From assembly GCA_947302895.1 (NCBI GenBank), contig CAMYWU010000112.1, positions 1 through 5,525 on the forward strand: a stretch of DNA of 5,525 nt. Reading direction: 5' to 3'. This stretch comes from an uncultured Clostridia bacterium. GTDB taxonomy: Bacteria; Bacillota; Clostridia; Oscillospirales; Acutalibacteraceae. The notes below the pieces were generated by a model. That model ran no database searches and was not told the DNA's origin. It was given only the letters and a program-made list of their open reading frames with translations. Shown piece after piece: positions 1 to 4,633 of this stretch. A program made the position numbers and the translations under genes. Every line of letters begins with the position of its first letter. Position 1 is the first letter of the stretch.

Positions 1-15
1 CAGACCCCTGTGTGA
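1..15. repeat. Right half of a REP-like palindrome, cut by the window edge
   Basis: The first 12 bases, CAGACCCCTGTG, are identical to 4468-4479, which form the loop and right arm of the complete palindrome at 4455-4483. The left arm would lie outside the window, so pairing cannot be verified here. The copy sits just past the stop codon of the minus-strand membrane protein gene, so it could serve as that operon's 3' hairpin. Seen: the shared 12-mer. Inferred: that a full palindrome exists. Confidence 0.55.
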
Positions 16-19
16 TTTT

Positions 20-1408
20 TTATATAGGTTCTTTGTTTATATATTCAATTCCGAGTATTCCCTTCGTTCTGGCGGCTTTCAGGAACGAAGCGTTTTTTGA
101 AAGTCTTTCTTTTGAAACGCTGACGGTTTTTTCTTTTGATTCAACCCTAATTGTTGCGGTGTATAAATCGTTATCCTCAGCATCTTTTTCAGTGTCTAAA
201 ATAGCATATTGCTCCGTTGTTGTTCTGACAGGAATAACATAGTTTGCGCCTGCAACAAGATTCGCACTTGAAAATCCTATAAAAAGAACAGTCAGCAAAA
301 CAAAAAGCTTTCTTTCAAGCGTTTTTGATTTATCAGCGTTTTTTCCGGGCTTTTTAAACGGATTTCCTTTGAAATAGAAATAGGTGAGTATTGCAAAAAG
401 CGCAGTGAAAAGAACTGCAAAATATATCACATTCAAATATATGGTATGTGAAAAACAAGGAAAATAAAGCGCAGCGTTGAGAACTATAAATTCAAGCAGC
501 AGCTCTCTTTGGGAATCTCTTTTTCCCGTTTCGTCATTGTAGTCAAAAATGAGTTTGTTTTTGTTCTTTATGACAACCGCTAAGGATACGGCAAGCAGGA
601 TAAGAGTTACTATCATATAAACAGAACCCAGCAGCCTGAGAATGCTTGTTTCGCCCACAAAAAACACAACAATCATAGCCGGAACGGTTAAAGCTGTTAA
701 CAATTCAAGAATATTATAAAGAAACTTCGTTTTTTCGGCTTTTTCTGAATTCGCCTTTGCTGTTCCCTCACCGTTTCTTGTTCTGACTTTGCAGATATCT
801 GCAAAAAACTCCGACAGCAATTCCTTGGCAACAGGTTCAAAATAACCAATAAAACGATAGGTTTTGTTGTTCCTGTTGATAGAAAATATCGGCAAGTCAT
901 AATTTGTTTTTGATATTCCGAATGAGATGCTTTTTATCTCAGAAATCGGAATAAACCAGTCGTTCTTGGATGGAAGGGCATTTTCAAAATCGCAAATTAG
1001 CTCGCTCTTTTCTTTTTCGGGAAAGCATTTATGAACAACAAGTCTGTCGCCCTTTCTGTATATCTGCAAAACCTCTCTTGAATTGAGTTTATACATAATT
1101 AAGCACTTTTCACCGTATGAAACAGTCTTTTTGATTTCCTGAGCATTTTCAACTCTCGGTTTTGAATAATCAACAAACTTATTGTCCTTTTTTGAAGGCA
1201 TTGCAAAACGTCCTCTTAAAAGCGCAATTAAGCCGTTATTTAATTTGTAAAAGCAAAAAGTGCATATTGCCAAACTTGTTATAATCATTATTAAGAAAAC
1301 TCCCTTTGAGTTCTCAAAAAGCGATGCATTCAAGGCGCAAAACGCAAAGCAAAGCACAACGCCAACAAGGAAAAACCAGTGGTTAATCTTTTTATAATTC
1401 AGTTTCAT
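20..1408 (-). CDS. Polytopic membrane protein with a PH-like soluble insert, function unknown
   Basis: I do not recognise this 462-residue protein. Hydrophobic segments are visible at about residues 10-30, 37-55, 230-251, 256-281, 303-319, 323-346 and 368-388. Between the second and third lies a soluble stretch (about 70-228) of alternating beta-type segments, then IPISEIKSI (about 153-161), further strands and a closing amphipathic helix (about 191-207). That order resembles bacterial PH-like domains found in membrane proteins, but this is a resemblance by eye only. Residues 389-462 form a charged soluble tail. The start ATG has an AAGGAAG Shine-Dalgarno site (minus strand, 1414-1420) with a 5-base spacer, overlapping the stop codon of the upstream acyltransferase gene, so the two are very likely cotranscribed and translationally coupled. 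No catalytic motif is apparent. The role is probably at the cytoplasmic membrane. Confidence 0.85.
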   Translation of the reverse strand: MKLNYKKINHWFFLVGVVLCFAFCALNASLFENSKGVFLIMIITSLAICTFCFYKLNNGLIALLRGRFAMPSKKDNKFVDYSKPRVENAQEIKKTVSYGEKCLIMYKLNSREVLQIYRKGDRLVVHKCFPEKEKSELICDFENALPSKNDWFIPISEIKSISFGISKTNYDLPIFSINRNNKTYRFIGYFEPVAKELLSEFFADICKVRTRNGEGTAKANSEKAEKTKFLYNILELLTALTVPAMIVVFFVGETSILRLLGSVYMIVTLILLAVSLAVVIKNKNKLIFDYNDETGKRDSQRELLLEFIVLNAALYFPCFSHTIYLNVIYFAVLFTALFAILTYFYFKGNPFKKPGKNADKSKTLERKLFVLLTVLFIGFSSANLVAGANYVIPVRTTTEQYAILDTEKDAEDNDLYTATIRVESKEKTVSVSKERLSKNASFLKAARTKGILGIEYINKEPI

Positions 1409-1419
1409 TTTAACTTCCT

Positions 1420-2190
1420 TTATTTGTAAATCAAATATATGATATGTGCAACTAAATAGAGTATTGCATAGATAACGGGCTGATGTGCGAGATAGAACCA
1501 GAGGCTGTTTCTGCCGATGAAGGAGAGGAATTTTGAATGCTTTTTATAGGCAAACGCAGGGAAGGCGCCATCCTTTGCGTATTTCCCCAAAAATGCGCCG
1601 AAAAGAAACATAAAAAACCACGGAATTATTGAAAAATAGTCCGCACTTTCAAAGGTATCCGAAAAAATTCCGAGGGGCATCAGCCAGTTTGTCTGATAAA
1701 GAGAATCGGGCAGCTTTATCAAGCCGAAAAGCAACGAACGGGCGCTGATTGAATAGAAAACAGCAAATAATACCGCGCTTATTGCCATTCCGAGAATTGG
1801 ATTAGTTTTATTTATCAGCGGCATTAAAAGTCCCGTTATCATCATACATACGCCAAGGCAGGAGAGAATTCCAAAATATATCTCCGCCCCCGTTATTCCC
1901 ATTTTCGGCATAATAACGGCAGTTACAAGGGTTACTCCAAGCCCTGCTGCAAAAACAATTGCGCCCCTTTTGAGCGTGTTTCTTGAAAGGCGTGAGCAAA
2001 TTCCCGAAATAACAATGAAAATTGCCCAGAAAACCGGCTGCAAAACGCAGAGTTTATCAAAGACGGTATATCCCCAGTCAAGCCCTAAAACGAATCCGAT
2101 ATCATAAAAAGTATGATGAATAATCATTGCAAGAATGGCAAAGCCCCTGAGCTCATCAAGCAGCTCAATTCTTCTTGTTTTTTCCTTCAT
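1420..2190 (-). CDS. DUF1624 / heparan-alpha-glucosaminide N-acetyltransferase-like membrane protein
   Basis: This 256-residue integral membrane protein matches the DUF1624 (HGSNAT catalytic domain-like) family, whose animal member transfers an acetyl group across the membrane onto a glucosamine end; bacterial members are mostly uncharacterised. Visible signatures are the N-terminal block R7-x3-LLDELRGFAIL followed by H25-H26 and Y29-D30, an ISG turn at 61-63, a YFGIL helix at 105-109, and the C-terminal SLWFYLAHQPV block (229-239). About seven hydrophobic segments fit a compact bundle (about 13-36, 47-66, 74-94, 103-125, 131-155, 184-203, 227-255). Where many relatives, as I recall, read FGILH, this protein has FGILS (Ser110). 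The start is supported by AAAGGAG on the minus strand (2199-2205) eight bases upstream. It is first in a two-gene operon with the membrane protein at 20-1408. Its acyl donor and acceptor cannot be told from sequence; an O-acyltransferase-like role on envelope glycans is the main alternative. Confidence 0.82.
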   Translation of the reverse strand: MKEKTRRIELLDELRGFAILAMIIHHTFYDIGFVLGLDWGYTVFDKLCVLQPVFWAIFIVISGICSRLSRNTLKRGAIVFAAGLGVTLVTAVIMPKMGITGAEIYFGILSCLGVCMMITGLLMPLINKTNPILGMAISAVLFAVFYSISARSLLFGLIKLPDSLYQTNWLMPLGIFSDTFESADYFSIIPWFFMFLFGAFLGKYAKDGAFPAFAYKKHSKFLSFIGRNSLWFYLAHQPVIYAILYLVAHIIYLIYK

Positions 2191-2230
2191 TCTCTCAGCT
2201 CCTTTCGGGAATAATTATGAACGCACTCCC

Positions 2231-2282
2231 AAGAATACACAGGGGACGTTCCTTCGCAGACGGTGCGTCCCCCTGTATTCTT
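2231..2282. repeat. Long imperfect palindrome, REP-like element
   Basis: The left arm AAGAATACA (2231-2239) pairs with TGTATTCTT (2274-2282). The inner left arm GGGGACG (2242-2248) pairs with CGTCCCC (2266-2272). A small 2x1 internal loop separates the two stems, and a 17-base apical loop remains. The hairpin would therefore hold 16 base pairs. The GGGGAC core next to an ACACAGG arm recalls the palindrome at 4455-4483, suggesting one repeat superfamily with differing outer arms. It lies inside the predicted 5' leader of the acyltransferase transcript, about 26 bases before that gene's Shine-Dalgarno site. No T-run follows on either strand, so a simple intrinsic terminator is unlikely. Confidence 0.75.
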
Positions 2283-2301
2283 CAGAAAACTATCTGTTAA
2301 T

Positions 2302-2330
2302 AATATATCCTATATAAATTTTATTGTAAA
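2302..2330 (-). promoter_or_regulatory. Predicted sigma-A promoter of the acyltransferase operon
   Basis: Reading the minus strand, a -35 box TTTACA (2330-2325, 5 of 6 consensus bases) is followed after exactly 17 bases by a -10 box TATATT (2307-2302, 5 of 6). Transcription would start near 2295, giving a leader of about 105 bases that includes the whole palindrome at 2231-2282. The -35 box shares five bases with the -35 box of the divergent promoter on the other strand. Confidence 0.6.
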
Positions 2331-2352
2331 TAGTATTTTTTTATGTTATGAT
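2324..2352 (+). promoter_or_regulatory. Predicted extended -10 promoter of the GH28 operon
   Basis: A weak -35 box TTGTAA (2324-2329, 4 of 6) is followed by a 17-base spacer and a -10 box TATGAT (2347-2352, 5 of 6). A TG dinucleotide at 2344-2345, one base before the -10, gives an extended -10 element that can compensate for the weak -35. The start would fall near 2359, so the repeat element that begins at 2361 would be the very first part of the transcript. Confidence 0.6.
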
Positions 2353-2360
2353 ATTTTCAA

Positions 2361-2419
2361 ATGAGGTTCCCCTCATCCGGCTGCACTGCGTTCAGCCACC
2401 TTCCCCCGAGGGGGAAGGC
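2361..2419 (+). repeat. Three-hairpin GC-rich dispersed repeat in the GH28 leader
   Basis: Three consecutive inverted repeats are present: ATGAGG/CCTCAT (2361-2366 with 2371-2376, 4-base loop), GGCTG/CAGCC (2379-2383 with 2393-2397, 9-base loop), and CCTTCCCCC/GGGGGAAGG (2399-2407 with 2410-2418, in practice a 7-8 bp stem with a CGAG-type loop). From memory, elements of the form CCTCATCCG...CACCTTCCCCC...GGGGGAAGGC occur many times in the genomes of gut Clostridia, between genes. The base composition contrasts sharply with the AT-rich bases on its left. It contains an in-frame ATG that would extend the GH28 gene by 27 codons, but that ATG has no ribosome binding site. Confidence 0.75.
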
Positions 2420-2429
2420 AAAAAGGATT

Positions 2430-2433
2430 GGAG
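2430..2433 (+). promoter_or_regulatory. Ribosome binding site that fixes the GH28 start
   Basis: GGAG, eight bases before the ATG at 2442, is the only good Shine-Dalgarno match in frame. The more upstream in-frame ATG at 2361 is preceded only by AT-rich promoter sequence, and its codons are made of the repeat. The internal start at 2442 is therefore the real one. The site lies 11 bases past the last hairpin of the repeat, so it is not sequestered by it. Confidence 0.8.
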
Positions 2434-2441
2434 ATTTTATT

Positions 2442-3818
2442 ATGAAAGAATATAATGTTATGCAATACGGCGCTAAGGGCGACGGAATAACAAACGATGC
2501 CTTTGCAATCCAGCATGCAATTGATGATTGCGCCAAAAACGGCGGCGGAACGGTTGTTCTACAAAGTGGCAAGGTTTTCTACAGCGATTCAATCCGCCTG
2601 AGAGCAAATGTTGATTTGCATATTCAAAAGGGCGCACGCCTTAAGGCAACAAGCAATATAGACGGCTATATCCGCCCGAATAAGCTTATCAACGACCCGA
2701 AAACCGCTCTTATCGGCAATCCTGTTACCGGTAAGCCGAGCTTTGTTTTCATCTATGCTTTTGAGGCTGATAACTGCACAATCAGCGGCGAGGGCGTTAT
2801 TGATGCCAACGGACATTCCTTTGTTCAGCGTAAGGACAGATACTATGTCACAGGCGATTTCTATCCCCGCCCGACTGCAATATATGTTGAAAAGAGCAAC
2901 CATATAACCTTTAAAGAATTTACGGTTGTTGACGCTCCGTTTTGGACCCTTCATCCCGCAGGCTGCGACGATGTTTTAATCGACAGAATAAGAATTCTCA
3001 ACGACCTTGATGTTGCCAATTCCGACGGTATCGACCCCGACCACTGCTCAAATGTTCGCATAATCGGCTGTCATATAACCTGCGCCGACGACTGCATTTG
3101 CCTTAAGACCTCAAAGGGCAACAGCGAATACGGACCAACGGAGAATGTTGTTATTGATGGCTGTACACTTGTTTCAACCTCCGCAGCTATTAAAATCGGA
3201 ACCGAGGGCGTTGGCGATTTCAGAAACGTTATTGTTTCAAACTGCGTTATCAGCAAATCAAACCGCGGTCTTTCAATCCAGATTCGTGATGGCGGAAATG
3301 TTGAAAATATAACATATTCAAATATCATAATTGAAACACGCCGCTTCTGCCCCGACTGGTGGGGAACGGCTGAGCCTATTGTTATAACAACCTTTAACCG
3401 TGATGAAAACACAAAGAGCGGCAAGATTAAAAACGTTCGTTTCTTCAATGTTACGGCAAAGGGCGAAAACGGCGTTTTAATTCACGGCAACGCCGAAAAC
3501 ATAATTGAGGATATAACCTTTGAAAACTGCCAGATAGAGCTTACAAAAACCTCAAAATGGGATTGCGGCTTATATGACCTTCGCCCCTGTCTTGACTGGG
3601 GAGTTGAAAGATTCAGCAACTCGGCATTCTTCCTCAGATACGCAAAGAATATTCTTATTGCAAAAACAAAAACTAAATGGGGAAATCTTTGCGAAAGCTA
3701 TAAACACGCTATCGATGCGGAAAATGTTGAAAACCTCGAGCTTCTTCGCTTTGAAGGAAAGGCAGTCAGCCCCGAGGATGAGGATATCAGATTAAACAAT
3801 GTTAAATTAGTGAGGTAG
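2442..3818 (+). CDS. Glycoside hydrolase family 28-type protein, cytoplasmic
   Basis: This 458-residue right-handed beta-helix protein belongs to the polygalacturonase (GH28) superfamily, which hydrolyses alpha-galacturonosyl and related linkages in pectin-type glycans. The N-terminus VMQYGAKGDGITNDAFAIQ (6-24) is the pectate-lyase-3-like cap that begins many such proteins. Catalytic motifs follow in order: NSDGID (193-198, the NTD motif; D195), ADDCICLK (215-222, the paired Asp; D216/D217), then TSAAIKIGTEG (246-256) where polygalacturonases have GHG, and RGLSIQIRDGG (275-285) in place of RIK. Loss of the GHG histidine suggests a substrate other than plain polygalacturonan, for example rhamnogalacturonan-type or another uronate linkage. 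There is no signal peptide: the fold begins almost at residue 3, so the enzyme probably acts in the cytoplasm on imported oligosaccharides. It is first in an operon with the SecB-like gene, six bases away. The family call is firm; the exact substrate is unknown. Confidence 0.93.
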   Translation: MKEYNVMQYGAKGDGITNDAFAIQHAIDDCAKNGGGTVVLQSGKVFYSDSIRLRANVDLHIQKGARLKATSNIDGYIRPNKLINDPKTALIGNPVTGKPSFVFIYAFEADNCTISGEGVIDANGHSFVQRKDRYYVTGDFYPRPTAIYVEKSNHITFKEFTVVDAPFWTLHPAGCDDVLIDRIRILNDLDVANSDGIDPDHCSNVRIIGCHITCADDCICLKTSKGNSEYGPTENVVIDGCTLVSTSAAIKIGTEGVGDFRNVIVSNCVISKSNRGLSIQIRDGGNVENITYSNIIIETRRFCPDWWGTAEPIVITTFNRDENTKSGKIKNVRFFNVTAKGENGVLIHGNAENIIEDITFENCQIELTKTSKWDCGLYDLRPCLDWGVERFSNSAFFLRYAKNILIAKTKTKWGNLCESYKHAIDAENVENLELLRFEGKAVSPEDEDIRLNNVKLVR

Positions 3819-3824
3819 GAAAAA

Positions 3825-4235
3825 ATGGTTGAATTAAAAGGATACAAGATTAATTCCGTTTCATTTGAAAACAAGGTTAAAAACGGAACCCAGCTAAAGC
3901 TTCAGAATCAGGTTAAATATAATGTTAATTATATAGAAAGCGAAAACAAATGCGTTGGCATACTTGATTTCAGAGTAAGCGATGCGGATATGAATCCCTT
4001 CGAAATCAGAATTGAAATGGTTGCTGAATTTGCTTATCAGGAGGGCGATGAAAAGCCCGATATTCATACAGGCAGCTTTGACCAGCTGTTTCCGTTTTTG
4101 CGCCAGATTATAAACAGCATAACAACTATGAGCGGTATGCCGGGTCTTCTTATTCCGCTAATGAAACTCAACCGTGATTCCGTTTCAGTTGGAAAGCCAA
4201 AGGAGGAGAACGAGGAAAGCTCGCCTTTAAACTAA
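3825..4235 (+). CDS. SecB-like protein-export chaperone
   Basis: This 136-residue protein resembles the SecB fold: an extended beta-rich N-terminal half (about 8-72, with the DMNPFEIRIEMVAEFAY stretch at 55-71) followed by the family's helical signature LFPFLRQIINSIT...GMPGLLIPLMKLN (88-116), which parallels the LFPYAR...G.FP.L.L.PVNF region of classical SecB. SecB holds client preproteins unfolded and hands them to SecA; SecB-like proteins also serve as chaperones of antitoxins. It is shorter than E. coli SecB (155 residues, from memory) and has an acidic C-terminal tail (125-136). The start uses GAGGTAGG, which overlaps the GH28 stop codon, with a 6-base gap between genes, so translation is probably coupled. 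No toxin-antitoxin pair is adjacent. The main doubt is whether it acts in export or is a SecB-fold protein with another partner. I withhold the symbol for that reason. Confidence 0.72.
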   Translation: MVELKGYKINSVSFENKVKNGTQLKLQNQVKYNVNYIESENKCVGILDFRVSDADMNPFEIRIEMVAEFAYQEGDEKPDIHTGSFDQLFPFLRQIINSITTMSGMPGLLIPLMKLNRDSVSVGKPKEENEESSPLN

Positions 4236-4414
4236 TGGATAATCTATGCGATGAATGCTTCTATAACACCCTTGATGAAGAAAGCGAGGAATATTTTTGC
4301 TCGCTGACTCTTGATGAGGATGAATTTGCAAAGCTGCTCTACGAAAAAAGCGAGCAATGCAAATATTTCAGACCCGATATCGGCGAATACGGAATAGTAA
4401 TAAAGCAGAACTGA
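4235..4414 (+). CDS. 59-residue acidic four-cysteine protein (DUF6472-like)
   Basis: This small gene starts at the ATG that shares its A with the stop codon of the SecB-like gene (TAATG overlap). An AGGAGGAG Shine-Dalgarno tract lies further upstream (from about 4201), so translation is probably by termination-reinitiation. The product has four cysteines, C5-x2-C8, C22 and C42, a pattern suited to one bound zinc, and ends in a hydrophobic/basic GIVIKQN. It is strongly acidic: 16 Asp/Glu against 5 Lys/Arg by my count. The layout (CxxC near the start, a DEDE acidic helix at 27-30, C-x-YFR at 42-46, and a KQ end) matches what I recall of DUF6472, a Clostridia family of unknown function. There are no membrane segments. 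Position and coupling make it a likely partner of the SecB-like protein. A bona fide gene is likely; the function is unknown. Confidence 0.78.
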   Translation: MDNLCDECFYNTLDEESEEYFCSLTLDEDEFAKLLYEKSEQCKYFRPDIGEYGIVIKQN

Positions 4415-4437
4415 GCCTTGCTCAGCTCTGCTTTCTT
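4402..4437 (+). terminator. Rho-independent terminator of the GH28 operon
   Basis: AAAGCAGA (4402-4409) pairs with TCTGCTTT (4427-4434) and CTGAGC (4411-4416) pairs with GCTCAG (4420-4425). One A-C mismatch separates the two stems, and the loop is CTT. The right arm runs into TTTCTT (4432-4437). The hairpin begins inside the last codons of the 59-residue gene and includes its TGA, so the final ribosome would cover the left arm. It may also act in the opposite direction, because its left arm gives a short T-run on the minus strand. Confidence 0.82.
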
Positions 4438-4454
4438 AATGTAGAATGTAAAGT

Positions 4455-4483
4455 TTCGCACAAGGGACAGACCCCTGTGCGAA
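4455..4483. repeat. REP-like palindrome, complete copy
   Basis: TTCGCACA (4455-4462) pairs with TGTGCGAA (4476-4483), and GGG (4464-4466) pairs with CCC (4472-4474). There is a single A-C mismatch between the stems and an ACAGA loop. The loop plus right arm share 12 identical bases with the start of the window. There is no T-run after it on the plus strand. It is best read as a dispersed palindromic repeat that has settled between two transcription units, near a terminator. Confidence 0.75.
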
Positions 4484-4487
4484 TTGG

Positions 4488-4511
4488 TGCTGCGCACAGC
4501 AATTTAATTGC
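4488..4511. repeat. Pair of small overlapping palindromes next to the REP-like element
   Basis: TGCTG/CAGCA (4488-4492 with 4497-4501, loop CGCA) is followed by GCAAT/ATTGC (4499-4503 with 4507-4511, loop TTA). The two overlap by three bases, so they cannot form fully at once. They may be the tail of the repeat at 4455-4483, or chance. Confidence 0.4.
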
Positions 4512-4529
4512 AATATAAACAACAATTTA

Positions 4530-4554
4530 CCCGCTATAAAGTGGGCTATTTTTT
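4530..4554 (+). terminator. Possible weak second terminator before DUF1015
   Basis: CCCGC (4530-4534) pairs with GTGGG (4541-4545) including one G-T wobble, with loop TATAAA. Three bases later comes a run of six T (4549-4554). The stem is short, so termination would be partial. It would catch read-through from the upstream operon before the DUF1015 promoter. Confidence 0.35.
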
Positions 4555-4568
4555 GTATAATTTATCAC

Positions 4569-4598
4569 TTTACAATGGTATAAAAAATATAATATAAT
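4569..4598 (+). promoter_or_regulatory. Predicted sigma-A promoter of the DUF1015 gene
   Basis: A -35 box TTTACA (4569-4574, 5 of 6) and a perfect -10 box TATAAT (4593-4598) are separated by 18 bases. The start would fall near 4605, giving a leader of roughly 29 bases that leaves just enough room for the Shine-Dalgarno tract. An overlapping TATAAT at 4588-4593 is too close to the -35 to be used with it. Confidence 0.62.
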
Positions 4599-4615
4599 AA
4601 ATCTTGTTATTTTTT

Positions 4616-4626
4616 GGAGGAAGAGG
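4616..4626 (+). promoter_or_regulatory. Double Shine-Dalgarno site of DUF1015
   Basis: GGAGG (4616-4620, 13 bases before the ATG) and GAGG (4623-4626, 7 bases before it) lie in tandem. The nearer one has the usual spacing and probably sets the start at 4634; the farther one may act as a standby site. Confidence 0.65.
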
Positions 4627-4633
4627 TACAAAT

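Noticed and set aside
12..242. 76-codon plus-strand open frame at the left edge
   Set aside because: It is antisense to the C-terminal part of the membrane protein gene, with no ribosome binding site.
2231..2282. Bidirectional intrinsic terminator between the two operons
   Set aside because: The flanking genes diverge, so no transcript needs to end here, and there is no T-run on either side of the stem.
2361..2419. Riboswitch or T-box leader
   Set aside because: The three short independent stems match no aptamer I know. There is no antiterminator or specifier arrangement, and the sequence looks like a dispersed repeat.
2361..2441. 27-codon N-terminal extension of the GH28 gene from the upstream ATG
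   Set aside because: It is made almost wholly of the repeat element, has no Shine-Dalgarno site, lies at the predicted transcription start, and the family fold begins right after the ATG at 2442.
2589..2954. 121-codon minus-strand open frame
   Set aside because: It lies entirely within the well-supported GH28 gene, has no ribosome binding site or recognisable family, and is best explained by codon bias of the other strand.
3071..3448. 125-codon minus-strand open frame
   Set aside because: It is antisense to the catalytic part of GH28, where motifs are clearly conserved on the plus strand.
3825..4414. Toxin-antitoxin-chaperone (TAC) module
   Set aside because: A SecB-like gene is present, but there is no adjacent toxin or helix-turn-helix antitoxin. 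The upstream gene is a glycosidase, and the 59-residue protein does not resemble either partner.
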